From assembly GCA_947396885.1 (NCBI GenBank), contig OX377201.1, positions 69,662,983-69,726,982 of the forward strand: DNA of 64,000 nt. Direction: 5' to 3'. Below, piece after piece: positions 20,798 through 32,468 of the stretch (its first letter is position 1; each line of letters begins with the position of its first letter). A model generated the notes under the pieces. The model had not been told where the DNA came from. It worked only from the letters and a program-made list of their open reading frames with translations, and ran no database searches. Source of the stretch: Heligmosomoides polygyrus polygyrus. Its lineage: Eukaryota; Nematoda; Chromadorea; Rhabditida; Heligmosomidae. A program made the position numbers and the translations under genes.

Positions 20798-22279
20798 CCC
20801 AGGGAGCGAACTAGCGCCATGAACTGTCGTCCAGAATTTTGGTTTCCAGAGCTCCCGCGCAATGTCCAGTGGTCCATCAGAACAGTGCACTACGAGCACA
20901 ACTTCAACGTGGGTCTTGCTTCCTTACACAGCGCACAATAGAGCGGCCAAACCGCTAACGTTGTATATAAATTAGGCCACAAGCAGAAGTGAGTCCAAGC
21001 TTCACGCTGAATCCAGGAGACGTGAAGATGATCCACCACTTGCGCAGTGGTGGGAAATTGGTGATCCAACGGAAGAAGAACGGAGTAAGTAGTGTTCATG
21101 AGATCCTCAATCCACTTCCGACAGTTTTGGAAAACTTTTTAGAAGAAGTAGAAAGGATTGAATAACTGCGGTGGAGCAAATCCGCCTATACATGTGTGGG
21201 CTCAACCAATCGGCATGTGGGTTCACATCCAACATGCCTTTAAGCACAGACTCTTTGACGTCGGTGGTGCTGCGTCGCTGGAGTCCTTGTTCAATGCATG
21301 TTTATGTGCTGTCGTCAGTGACGTTCTTTTCATATATTCTGGATCTACGTCCTACACAGTCGCCAATCGCTTACAGGATTGCGTTACTCAAGGTCCTGGT
21401 ACAGCAGCCTTTGGACAGATGTACTGGTTTTTCTACAACCGATGGTTCATCACAGAGGGTTTCAAGTGTTGCTATTGCCACCTACGATTAGTCCGGTCTG
21501 CATTGTGCATTGTGTCCAAACAGATTTAGCAAAAGTTTGCGTTACTCTTTGGACGATCAAACAGTCAAATAGCGCCATGATGTGGGATCTGCACGGACGA
21601 CTCGGCTTTTTTAATTCCGTTCCCATCACTGCTTTGCAGGCGTATATAACATTTTTCCAATCCGTGTTCATGTGCGCACGTGAGGATTCGAGCCTGGCAG
21701 CCTATGCCAGCCCGTCAAGCAAGGACCTACATAAGTTGCTGAACAACATGTGCGGTTGGCTCTGCGTAGTATCGTCCTTTTCGACACTGGGAGCGGGATT
21801 GATGCTTTTGGAAGCCAGCCGGACCAGGCGACTTTCATCAATCCTGACATCCTTTTTATCCCTGGATAGCTTTCTTAGATGGCCAACACTGGTTTCTGTT
21901 TGTAGACCTCCGTGTCCTTCAGGTAGTGGTTGGTGCAGTTGTGAGGCCAGCCTACTTGATTCACGATCTTCCTGTTTGAAAGACCGGCCGCGTGAAGAGC
22001 GTCAACGTCAGCTTGCTCATAGTAGAAAGCTTGGTGCACCTGAGCACATTATTATACGACAAAAGAAAGAAAGAAGTTCCTTGAAGACAGAACTGCAGCT
22101 CGCGAACACCTTCAAGAAGCTATCCATTCACTCTTTGCCAGGAAGGCGGTGAATTTTGAAAACGAGGCATTACATTCCTTGTGGTTGTGCTAAAGACTGC
22201 TCTGTAAAGCAGTGGTCCTCCATCCTTAGACCTGGATGTAGTCAATGCTACACATTTATTCCTACAACTCCATAAATTC
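20798..22279. other. no gene recognised
   Basis: Several overlapping ORFs of 60-257 codons on both strands, none with a motif I recognise. The longest plus-strand frame (21379-22152) has composition typical of noncoding DNA. Possibly decayed transposon. Confidence 0.3.
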
Positions 22280-23017
22280 TTACGAAGCAACGCAATTCTT
22301 GTCGAATTTATGCAAACATAGAACGCAAAATAGTTCAGTTGAAGTTGTTTCTCGACGGCGGTATGAATAAGAGAAGAAGCGCTTCAAGCGCTCGAAGTAG
22401 TTGCTCCTCCGAAGCATTCCGTAGCTACGCCTGCATTGGGCATTGTGATTCAGTTCGCCAACAGAGCGCATTGCAACTATCGGCCACCGAAACGTTCTCC
22501 GCAGCAACCGGTTATTGTTTAGGATGTGGCGTACGCGCTGAACTGTCCTGATGGAAGGAAGGTGTTTCTGGAGAAGACCAGAGAGAACGCGGTGCTGTCG
22601 CTGATCGACAGCCAAGGACACTCTATCAAAACCCTCGCCTGTGAATTCTAGAAAGAACCTCGCATCCACTCGCAATTCGTCTTGACCTGTGTGATCGAAA
22701 GCAGTGAAACTACGAATTGGCAAACAAAAACCACCACGTGTTTTATACCCACTGAACGCCACAAGACTGTGGTTTTTGATCTCGTAAATAAATGTAAAGA
22801 AGTGCAGTTCAGCATTTTGCGTTGGCCTCTGAGTGTTCCAACAAAGGCGCCAGAAGTCTGTCGTTTGACGAGTTGGCATTTTGTTGACCGATCGTTTGCA
22901 AGTGGTAAGCGCCAGCAGAGATGCGCAGAAGTGCAGTTGTGTGTTCCAAGTTTGGTTTACTGCCATTTTCAGCTCTTTCGTCCTGATTTCGTCTTCCGCT
23001 TCAAAAAGGCGCACCAC
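22280..23017 (-). CDS. uncharacterised 245-aa ORF, possible transposon relic
   Basis: Intact ORF from an ATG at 23017. Basic, rich in Arg/Phe/Leu; the middle contains FTGEGFDRVSLAVDQRQHRV and the C-terminal third is dense in Arg and aromatic residues. I do not recognise a domain. Its N-terminus abuts a SINE insertion at 23046, so a real product would have to be truncated or start here by chance. Could be a relic of a DNA transposon or a noncoding opening. Confidence 0.2.
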   Translation of the reverse strand: MVRLFEAEDEIRTKELKMAVNQTWNTQLHFCASLLALTTCKRSVNKMPTRQTTDFWRLCWNTQRPTQNAELHFFTFIYEIKNHSLVAFSGYKTRGGFCLPIRSFTAFDHTGQDELRVDARFFLEFTGEGFDRVSLAVDQRQHRVLSGLLQKHLPSIRTVQRVRHILNNNRLLRRTFRWPIVAMRSVGELNHNAQCRRSYGMLRRSNYFERLKRFFSYSYRRRETTSTELFCVLCLHKFDKNCVAS

Positions 23018-23045
23018 TGATTACCAGGAGGTATTCTCTCGATTG

Positions 23046-23340
23046 GGCGCGTGTAGCGCAGTCGGAGGAGGCGCGACTGTCGCCTGCACCCGATTCCAGG
23101 TTCCTGGTTCGGATTTCCCGCCGGCCAACCAAGCCTTCCATCCCTCCGGGGTCGATGAATTGGTACCAGACTTGTCTGGGAAGGATAAAGCGCTGACTTG
23201 TTCATCGGCTGGCCACCGCAAGTCATTGTACGGACAAATACGCATTCATGTCGCCTCCACGACATCCCGTAGAAGTAGAATGCGCTGGCGCATCCCAAAA
23301 GGGATTGAGTAACGCCGTCCTTTATCCTTTATCCTTTATT
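23046..23340 (+). repeat. tRNA-derived SINE, copy 4 (best plus-strand copy)
   Basis: Head GGGCGCGTGTAGCGCAGTCG carries a good box A; CCTGGTTCGGATTTCC carries box B. A body of about 200 bp follows, then the tail (CCTTTAT)n at about 23315-23340. Most informative copy for defining the family, because promoter, body and tail are all present in the forward direction. Confidence 0.92.
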
Positions 23341-23744
23341 CTCTCGATAAGTCTGAGCATCAGAGTAGTTACATAAGGAGGGAAGCGCTTCTATTTTTAT
23401 AAACAGCTCCACTGGCTCTCAGAGTTATGGGCTGGCTCCATCCTCGCTGATCGGGATCGGGTGCACCAGTAGGTGGGGTGACGAACTCATAGACATGCGT
23501 ATGAACTTTCTAATCTGCTTGATGACATCACACTTTGCGCTCTTATAAAAGTGCATGCACGTAATTCGATTCGCTGATAGCATAATCGCATTCTATTGCT
23601 GTCTTCACTCCCACTTTTTATAGAGCGGGAACCGCTTGTCGACCTATTCTCTAGCGGTCTCTCCAAGCACTGTATCTCGCGCAGGTGCAAACCGTCCAAG
23701 TCAAGTCCTGCTCTTTGGTAGTCATATAGTAGAATCCTTTCCTT
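23341..23744. other. no gene recognised
   Basis: No supported feature. Confidence 0.35.
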
Positions 23745-24780
23745 CCTGCTCGCTCTCCTGGTAAACCCTAGAGGTTCCCTTACTGCCCTTTTCTACCACA
23801 TCCTTAGTGGGCCTCCCATGCTAACGGCAGACGTGGTGACACATATTCAGAATCAGTACGCTTGTTGCGAGACGTAGAGGGCCCATGTTCTGGATCCGAA
23901 AGCTCAGAAGACCCGCCTTCCGAATTAAGAAGCTCAGAAGCGCGCGCAGTCGCCGCTACGTCGAGCCTGATGAGGCTATGCATATGGCAGATTCCTTGTT
24001 CCCCATATGAATTCCGTTGAGGCTCCGTTCTTGTTGGTTTCTAGTCCTGGTCCCGACTCCTGGTCCCTTCTTCCAGGTAGAACCCCTCCACCTCGGAATC
24101 CATCTTACTACTCTCCCCAATTAAGTAGCTCTCCCACGCTCACACACGACGACGGTGAGCGAACGCCTATTGTGTGACATCGGTGTCACATCTTCTAAAT
24201 CCGTACTCTTTTACTGGTAATGGATCTCCTTACTGATCCTCTTAACTGCTCCCCCCTGATTGTTAACTCCCTACTGGTCCCTCCTTAATGCCTAAACCCT
24301 TCTTGGTGTCACCTCCTGGCCTGCTTCAGTGATACCGCTTTCCCCCTCCCCATCCCGGTGCTTTCTCCAAGTCGCTACCTCCTGGTCGCTGTCAGTTCTC
24401 CACCCTCGAAGTCTCCCTTATACTCTTACCGCTTTAGTGGTCTTCTTATACAAATGGCACGAAGTCGGCGACACAGCTTCTGAATCTGGACGCTCAGGAA
24501 CGCGCGTAGGTGCTGTTGTGTCAAACAGTAAAAGGATGCGCTTCCCATCCTGCAACAATTCCCACGTTCAATGGGAAATTTTTACCGCGCTGTGGATGAT
24601 ACAGCGTGCCTCACTTATCGTTAGGTTAGATCACTCGACCGCTCTCGCTGTGGATGATGCGGCGTACCTAACTTAGGTTTGATCATTCGACCGCTCTCGC
24701 TGTGGATGATGCGGCGTATCTCACGTAGATTAGATCACTTGACGGACAAACTCTTTTATATATAGGTGGTGATAGTAGAC
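23745..24780 (+). repeat. about 1-kb dispersed repeat
   Basis: Ordered blocks (CTCTCCTGG, GACACATATTCAGAATCAG, GCGCGCAGTCGCCG, CTCTCCCACGCTCACACACG, TGTGACATCGGTGTCACATC, then the array at 24585-24745) recur in inverted orientation at 38634-39720 and partly at 16290-16740 and 49400-49930. No coding capacity. Confidence 0.8.
24585..24745. repeat. short tandem array, about 65-bp unit
   Basis: CGCTGTGGATGATGCGGCGT and variants occur three times, with GATCACTCGACCGCTCT in each spacer. The same array, inverted, is at about 38650-38775. Confidence 0.8.
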
Positions 24781-26574
24781 TTCGTATCGTGCGATATAAG
24801 CACAGTTGTACTTTTGTTGCCTCTTGTCAAATGACGGCAAGTTGAAGTTGCATGTTTATTGCAACTGTATAGCGTTTCACATTAAATTTTTTCCATTTAA
24901 TCGGACGGGAGTGCTACTTTGGCACCACTTTGTGCTGGGGATCGTGCAGTGGCTCGGTTTTGGGACGGGATTGTCTCGTACTTTTTCAGCCTTTCAAGTG
25001 AGTTTTTGCTTCTCCTAACATGTTGCTCTTTCCACGCGTGCATTGGGCAATGTGGAGAGTCGCGCGCAACGTTGTTTCCAGAGCGAGACATGCCAAGAGC
25101 ACGAAACTGAGTCCTGTAAAGATGTCAGTGCCGACTCTTCTACAGCAAAATATGACACTGTGGCAGCCTTCTGTTCAGACGAGACCGGTACAATTTTTGC
25201 CGATCTTAGCAGAATGTCATGGCACGACGCACTTTCCTGTTTGAAAGAGGAAGATCTTGATCTGGAGCTATAAAATTGCGAGGCCCACTGACAGAGGTAG
25301 TTTAAGTGACTTTTGAAGATTCTCATCGTTTTTATTCGATTTCTACAAGATCTTTGCAGTGTGCGAAGGTTTTTGATGCTCTTTTAATCGATCACGGGGT
25401 CGCAACCGAATGCCTAACTTATCAAGAAAATAATTATCCCCATGAAACAGGCATTATTACGATAAGAAACTATATTTCATAAAATTTCGAGTCTTGTTTA
25501 ATATTAAGCAAAAAAATCAAGGTTGCTCAAGGAGTGGTCTTCACCAGGGAGATTCGATTTTTGCATAGCTTTTTCGGCAATGGATGCAAACTTGATTCTA
25601 CTGATATAGAAGAACATGCAGAGAAACTTAACTTTTCCACAAACTTTTCGTTATGTATTCAAATTTTACGAATTACAATTTCACATTCATACGTCCAGAT
25701 AGAAATTCATTCTATGAAAAACGACGTTTTAATATGATCTCTGCTCACTTCAGAAAAGCTTGATTGTTAGCTTATAAATGTAGTAATAATAGAATTTTTC
25801 TTCGAGACAAGGCAAGCACTCGATTAAGGCTCCGTGATCGATTCAAAGAGCATTTCAAAAAGTCATGATGCACTGTGAAATTCTTGTAAAGAAATCCTTT
25901 ATAAAACTCACATAAAAGTGAAAACGAAAAAACTATTTAAAACTCAAAAAGTCATTCAATTTACCGTTAGCAATAAGCATCGAAATATTCTAGAGCACAG
26001 TTTTAGACCAACATGTCGCTCCTTCAGGTAGAAAAATGCGTTGTGCCATGACATTACGCTAAAAATGGCAAAAAGGTAAGCCCGCTCTGAATGATTGAAA
26101 GAAAGCCTCGAAAAACCCTTGTTTTTCAACATATATATTTCACCAATCAACATTTCAAGCTTAGTGGGACTATATTCCATTTTCATAATATGTCCCCGTC
26201 AGAGAGCAAAGCTGCGCTCGACTCTCCCCCTAGTGTCGAAACCACACCTGAAAAAGACAACGTATGTATAAGGAGCTACAAGAATCACCTGAAAAGCTAA
26301 AAAATCGAAACAGACAATAAGGGAGTAGACAATTGAAAGGCTCGTATCCAGACCTGCTCCTGAACAGGGTCCTGAATTCTTGGCAAAAATCAAACCACAT
26401 GCTTGATGTTTATCCGGATACCGAGACCGAGCCTGCTGTCGATTGATATTGTTCGGTCGACTAGCACTACAATGTCCGTCTAATGCCTATATTGATCGGT
26501 TGACCTATTGTGTGCTAGCATGTATTTCAGCATTTTTTGGAGGAACTCCTGGAGCGGTCTGGAAACGTCTGAAG
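24781..26574. other. AT-rich region with a pair of related inverted fragments
   Basis: Plus-strand text near 25213-25262 translates to RMSWHDALSCLKEEDLDLEL. Minus-strand text near 26069-26010 translates to VMSWHNAFFYLKERHVGLKL. They are homologous and oppositely oriented, so part of a repeat or relic gene is duplicated here. Nothing else is supported. Confidence 0.45.
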
Positions 26575-27997
26575 CAGGGATGTGCGGAAATTTTTCGGAA
26601 GAAGCAGAAGACGAAAGGTGGAACGGAAACGCCGAAAAATGGCCGGAAACCGGAATACGAAACGCAGAAACGGAAATGACACATGTTCGCCATTTTTTCA
26701 AAAGTGCATCTGAAACGGCGTCAGAAGCGGCTTCTATGGCACATTTTCTTGTTCAGAACTTTGCGAGCAGTAGAATCTTCCACAGATTGATGCTCATCCT
26801 CATCATAACACAACATATCGAAGCACGAATTCATAATGTTGTGTGATACCCTTTTAGCTATGGCTAGAGCAATAAATGAAAATAAATTCAGGGTCTTATC
26901 TCACTATTTCTCACTAATTCAGCAGGCGGTCTTTCCATATCTAGTCCCTGCGATGGGTTCTTCGCCGATTTTTTTTTTGATGCTGCTATATTTTGAACGG
27001 TAGACTTAACCGACTTAAACACTTGAGATTACTTACAAACTCGCATTGAAAAAAAACTGACTCGAATGAAGTCTAAAACTGAAGCAGCCACTTACCATTA
27101 GATCTTTTCTGACCAGGAAAGAGATCCCTCTCATCACTTTTAGAAACCTGTGGCTCATGGACGATTTGGTGACTGCACATATATCTGCATATTCAACATT
27201 AGCAGTTACATTGTAATCACCAAAACTAGTACTCAGAATTCATTCTGGGATTTAGGATGATAATAGGATGACTGATTAGCCATGATGGGTCCACACTTCC
27301 ACAGGAGTATTCATTCTGTGCCGCCTAGAAACCCTACGCCCAAGGTGACTCAGCTGGACAGTTCCTAGATGGTTCTCGACCCAATATTTTTGTGTCAGAA
27401 TTCAATAAGTCACTATAGTCAATCAAAATGACATCTCCCGGTAGATATTCGTGATGCTTCATTAAAAAATGTGATGCATAACTCTATATGGATGAATGTC
27501 ACACCTAACGAAACTAAAAATTGAAGTTTACTCCTTCGATCAGGAGCACCGATTTAATCTTGGAGCGGACAAGCGCATGGCACACCTTCACCAAATCCTT
27601 TGCTTCGTGATACTGCGCTCTATGCTTTCTAAGTTTTTGTAGCTATTTGTTTCTAGTGGATCAAGAATTTTATGATCATTCAAATGTTGAGTGCATTTTC
27701 TCAGCATATGTAGCTTTTGTGGCACATTAATTTTGTCCTGCACCTAGCCGTTGCCATTCCTGAGCGTTTTTTTGGTAGTCTAACCAATCTTAGGAATATT
27801 AATACAAAGTTGTCAAACAGTACTTCTCTCACAATTATATGGAGGAGAAATTTTTCAACTGATAGCGTGGAACAGTGCCCATTTCCGTTTCCGCCTCCCG
27901 CCGCAAAAACAGGCGGAACACGGAACGGAACGGAAGAGCCCAAAAATGGCCGAAAACGGAATTCGGAACACGGAAACGGAAATTCCGCACATCCATG
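26575..27997. mobile_element. hAT-like element, TSD GTCTGAAG
   Basis: Starts CAGGGATGTGCGGAA and ends TTCCGCACATCCATG. It is flanked by perfect 8-bp duplications GTCTGAAG at 26567-26574 and 27998-28005. Subterminal GGAAACGGAA/GGAACGGAA repeats at 26590-26690 and 27885-27985 match the element at 6943-9492. At 1423 bp with no transposase it is non-autonomous. Confidence 0.92.
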
Positions 27998-28193
27998 GTC
28001 TGAAGCTTTCTATGGCTCGAGCGGCGCTGTATCCTGGAACGCAACGGTCGTGTAAGTCATTGATGTCATTCTCTCCAGGATACACCAATAAATATGTATA
28101 CACCTCAGTGGCTCGCTCTGTGCAAGCTCATTTAATAATACTTGAATGGTCAGTGTACAGGAAGTGGAAAACAGATTGAAAACACATTAACAG

Positions 28194-28199
28194 TTTATT
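28194..28199 (-). promoter_or_regulatory. candidate Wnt polyadenylation signal
   Basis: AATAAA on the minus strand, about 410 nt downstream of the Wnt stop codon. It is the first canonical hexamer I noticed; the true 3' end is not established. Confidence 0.4.
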
Positions 28200-28605
28200 G
28201 AAATTACAACCGAAGTTTCTCAAGTAGTGGACGCGAAAACGTCGAGTATTCTTACAGTTGGCCACAACAGCTGAGATTGACTGTCTAACGCAAAAATGAA
28301 TACAGATGAATACAGATGGGAAGATCTCGAGCAATAGAACTAGAAAGGCTGTAGTTAGTGCTTTACTTAGGTAGAATAGCTAGCACACGTGTATCAAAGG
28401 GAGAAGTGAGGACTAGCTGACCTGTGCTGCCTGGATCGAGAGGATAAAGCCTATGGGATTGTAGATGCGGTCGCCGCGTGCAGGCAGGCGACCCGGTCGT
28501 GTTTGACAAGAAGCTGCAATTGGGCTATCACCGAGAATCGTCACTGTGGCACCCTCGTCGGGCGAGTTTTGGGCTGTCGAATGGGTCCCGGAGAAGAAGG
28601 ACGGG

Positions 28606-28802
28606 TCACTTGCAGGTGTGCACCTGCACGTCCTCGATGCACTCCTTGCAGTTCACTTGACAGCACCACACGAACTTGCAGTGGCACTGGGTCATCCGAC
28701 GCTCCAGTCTCGTGTTGTAGCCCCGTCCGCAGCACAGCAGGTCGCAGCTGTCCGAGTTGTAGGAGGAGTGCTTGCACTCCCGTCCACTCGTGCCGAGGAT
28801 GC
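28606..28802 (-). CDS. Wnt ligand, last coding exon (exon 9 as numbered here)
   Basis: Secreted, lipid-modified Wnt morphogen that acts on Frizzled/LRP or Ror receptors. This exon encodes the C-terminal cysteine-rich domain: ILGTSGREC, then DLLCCGRGY, QCHCKFVWCCQVNCKEC and terminal HTCK followed by TGA (28606-28608), with 11 cysteines. The acceptor is CTGTTCAG at 28803-28810. The first two bases complete a Gly codon begun in the exon at 32469-32595. Together the nine exons give about 358 residues with 24 cysteines, matching the usual Wnt pattern. I cannot say which nematode Wnt paralogue it is. A GC-rich minus-strand opening continues upstream of 28802 but is intron. Confidence 0.97.
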
Positions 28803-30206
28803 CTGAACAGCGCGAGTTTCGAAGCGAATGAGGAGCGTCGCGCTCAAAGGGAGGGCGGCGGCTGGACTCCGGACGGTGAAGTACGGTGCGTGGTTCAGAG
28901 TGGACTGGGACTCCGCCGGCCGACCGATTAGCACGAGCCGCGCCCTGTCCCCCGCCCCCCCCCCCCCCCCCTGCTCCCGTGGGACGGTCAAGACGTCCGA
29001 AATGTGGGCACGACTCTCGAGAAGGGGCTTGCAATCTTCTCCTTGTCACCTTAGCTCACCCGCAAGCTTCCCTGACAGTCTAGCGGCTGCCTTACGACAC
29101 CTTGGAGACAAAAAATCCCGATCGCTCGGTGCGCTACGTTAGAAACTCGCCTGCACCCCTTCCCCTCCTCGTCAAACAGGGCAGACAGTTTCGTCAGTAA
29201 GGAATCCATTAGTATTATAGAATACACCAGCTACTAGAATCGTTTAGAAGCTATCTCCAACGAGAATGGGAGGAGAGAATTCGGCGAACAGTCAGTCACA
29301 GAAGAAAACACTAGACGGCGTTTAGTGGCTCTGTAGCGGGGGGGGGGGGGTGGGAGGAGGGCGTCATTTTGTAATGCCGCCATATTTTGAAGAATCTTTT
29401 GTTAAACTGGCATGGCGTAAACTGCGCAGAGTCGCGCTAGAAAATTCTGAAGCTTCATCTTCTTCCGAAACGGGCAATCTCACCAACCCCTCTCGAGCAT
29501 TATAATAAACGTCAAGTGGACGATTTTACACGTTAGAGCACAATAAAGAACTGCCAAGCGATTTCAAAATTTGTCTTGCGAACGACTAAACAAACTCTGG
29601 TAGAACCCAGGAAAATGAATAGGAAATCCGCCTCGTTGTTCGTTTCCTTCATTCGACTATTCATCAGGAGGATGCATCAATACGATTTACGATACTCTGG
29701 GCTGGAAAGAGTGCCCTTTGATCAACAAGTACTCAAATCAAGGATCCTCCCTTTTAAACTGTGCACCACATTTTGTAGCGCAGTAGCCAGACCTCAGTCC
29801 CTTAGCGTCTATGTGCGAGCTGTGGAAGGACTGAGATTCTTCACCATTTCGCATTGACTTATTTGCGGGTAACTATCAATTTTGCTCGTGCAGCATTTGT
29901 GCAGTGCCGGTGCAGATAAGGCTTTAACCATCCAGCATGTAAGGCTGTTCAGTGTTTGACATACGAGCACTACCGCTGCCCAAAATGTCGCACTTTTGAA
30001 CGTGCATATGCTATTTCCCCAAGAATTCTATGAGGAGGACCTGACTTGAAATGCAGTGCAGATGTGCTTCATAGTGATCACTGTCTGTCGCGCACTTGGA
30101 TGGCAAACATTTATATCGCACGTGAACAGACAGTAACTGCGCGCACACCAAAGGAACTCGGGATGTTTCGACAGGGCAGCTTCTAAAGAGGATTAGAAGC
30201 TATCTA
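28803..30206. other. Wnt intron 8, 3' portion
   Basis: Contains a C run at about 28957-28972 and a G run at about 29337-29350. No gene or repeat boundary recognised. Confidence 0.5.
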
Positions 30207-31253
30207 TTAGGTTGTCCCACTAAGTCCCCGCCGTTTTCTTCAACGATTCACTGCAGATTTCGCCGGCGGTCTCTTGCATAGCACTGTATAGCTTTCGAAA
30301 GAAAATGATTTGCTCTATCAGAACATGTATTGCATTTCTTTTTTCATCATGAATTTTGTCAATTTTTAGGTCGTTGAAGTGAAAATTGAAAAAGTGAAAA
30401 AGTAGCCATTTGCGCACTTGTTCTCTCCGCTTAGGTTTGTAATATTTCGCGCAGTTTTTTATAGCACTTAGAAGGCAATGTTTTGTAATACAAGAATATG
30501 TGTTAGTGCTATTTGATCATTTGTCCTTTATTGATTTTTAGGTCATCAAATTGGGACGACCGACTTTCTCGTCCGAATTCTGACCAAAATTCCGGTTCTT
30601 TGGTTGGACTTTTTTGTTAGGTGTTATATGTCGTTTGGAAGAGGATGTCTTGCTCGGTAAGAATTTGTGTCGCGTTTATTGGCTCACGCTGATTTCTGTC
30701 GAATATCAACAACTGAAGAAGGAGAAGGAGTTGTTGGTGAAGACGATTTTTCTCTTCTCAGAATTTTGTTGAAATTCGAAAGAAATCAATAAAATCAACA
30801 CATATTCTAATAGAGCAAGGCATTCTCTTTCGAATGACCTATAACATCAACCCAAAAATTCCAACCACAGAGCAGGAGCTGTCGGTAAAAATAACCATCG
30901 TCCTTCGGACGTCCCAATTTGATGGCCTAAAAATCAGTAAAGGACAAATGAGCAAATAGCACTAACACACGTTCTTGTAGTACAAAGCATTTCCTTCCAA
31001 ATGCTGTAAAAAAGTGCGCAAAAAAATTACAAGCCTAAGCGGAGAGAACAAGTGCGCAAATGGCTACTTTTCCACTTTTCACTTCAACGACCTAAAAATT
31101 GACAAAATTCAGGATGAAAAAAGAAATGCAATTCATGTTCTGAGAGAGCAAATCATTCTCTTCCGAAAGCTATGCAGCGCTATGCAAGAGACCGCCGGCG
31201 AAATCTGCAGCGAATCGTTGAAAAAAACGGCGAAGACTTATGGGGCAACCTAA
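30207..31253. mobile_element. mariner-derived foldback element in Wnt intron 8
   Basis: TTAGGTTGTCCCACTAAGTC starts at 30207 and its near-complement ends at 31253; TA dinucleotides flank both ends (30205-30206 and 31254-31255). Inverted similarity runs inward for at least about 360 bp (through ATTTTTAGGTCATCAAATTGGGACG) and more weakly to about 30680/30800, so almost the whole 1047 bp is palindromic. No transposase. Confidence 0.88.
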
Positions 31254-31732
31254 TATTAACAGTTACTTCATGCATACATACTCGACGGCTCACGAGCCTT
31301 AACAGACTCAAAAGGAGCGTGGACATTTCAAGGCTTGTGCCGAAAGGATGTCAGTGCTGTTGCCTAGCACCTTCCTCTTTCGTGCACCACAGTTCAGGAA
31401 TCTCAGTGCACCAGATGCACTTGGGGGAAAATACTGTGTTGGATGTGCTACGTCGAAAAGGCAGTTTGTCCGGTATATCGAGATGCTTCAATTGTAGGGG
31501 TCGATCAAATTGAATAGAGGCCGTAGGGAGGCAGACGCACCTGCATGCTACTCTCCGGCTAGGATTCATTCATTTTGACATTGAAGTTTGTTAAAGAAGT
31601 GAGTCGCTCATTTTTGGCATGAGAAGTGTCGATAGGTCTACATGAATAAAGAATGTTTCCTATTCCTAGAGCCATAAACGCACAAAATGTGATTATCTCA
31701 CTTCTGACACATATCAAAGATTTCGACTTCTG

Positions 31733-31891
31733 GGCCGGATTCATCAACGAATAATCCGCGGGTATAAGGGGTAGAGATACCCACAATGAAGCCTGCGTCT
31801 CTGACTGTTGCGTTATCTCTGCCTGACTGTTATCTTATCGCTACCCCTTATCACCCGCATACCCACGGGTTAATTGTTGATGAATCCGGCC
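31733..31891. repeat. MITE, GGCCGGATTCATCAACGA family
   Basis: GGCCGGATTCATCAACGA at about 31733 faces TTGTTGATGAATCCGGCC ending at about 31891. Internal CCGCGGGTATAAGGGGTAG also pairs with the right side. Lies within Wnt intron 8. Confidence 0.85.
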
Positions 31892-32180
31892 TCTGGTCAG
31901 GTCATTTCCTCCCGGTATTTCCCCATCCTTTCCAGTGATCTACAACTTTGTAGCACTTTAGACGGGTTGCGCACAGATTGCACTAAGCGAGCCTTTAGTG
32001 CCTAGTTCAACGTTAGTTCTAAACAGTAGACAGTGGTGGATGCAATCTTCGGATGAGTTAACCCTCGCCTGATGACCAACTGCCAAGTACCACCATTTGG
32101 GAAACTATCACTCGGAAGCGGCGAAAGCTGAAATGTTTTCAGAGGATTACTGTAATGTGAATCTTGACATCTACGTAAGG

Positions 32181-32229
32181 CATCTGGCATACCTCCGAGT
32201 CGCTCAGCGACTCGGAGGTATGCCAGATG
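32181..32229. repeat. perfect 24-bp-arm palindrome
   Basis: Arms start CATCTGGCATACCTCCGAGT and are exact complements around a single C. It lies in Wnt intron 8, 240 bp downstream of the exon at 32469. Confidence 0.95.
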
Positions 32230-32468
32230 TCTAAGTGCATTGCCGCAAATGCCCTACTCTTCAGGGCAGAGACCTCTTTAAGTGCGTAAGTTTCTGTGGT
32301 GGGCATCGTTCCAAACGATGAGCACACTTGCGAGCATCGTCTAAAATACTCGATCCAAACAGGGATGTTGCTGGGGAAACGCCAATCGCAACGCTGGTTA
32401 TTATTCAGCGCAGCGTAGCCTCCCACTTAGTGCTGCCCGTAATGGTTCATCCTCGATGAACGGCTTAC

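Noticed and set aside
21379..22152. 257-codon plus-strand ORF
   Set aside because: No recognisable motif, Ser/Leu/Cys-biased composition, overlapping ORFs on the other strand; listed only as unassigned DNA.
28606..29049. 147-codon minus-strand ORF taken whole as the Wnt C-terminus
   Set aside because: Only 28606-28802 is Wnt; upstream residues are Gly/Arg/Pro-rich intronic translation, and the CTGTTCAG acceptor joins exon 8 in phase.
28957..29350. C and G homopolymer runs as functional elements
   Set aside because: Common in this genome window (also near 11041, 39060, 39124, 58423) and prone to sequencing error.
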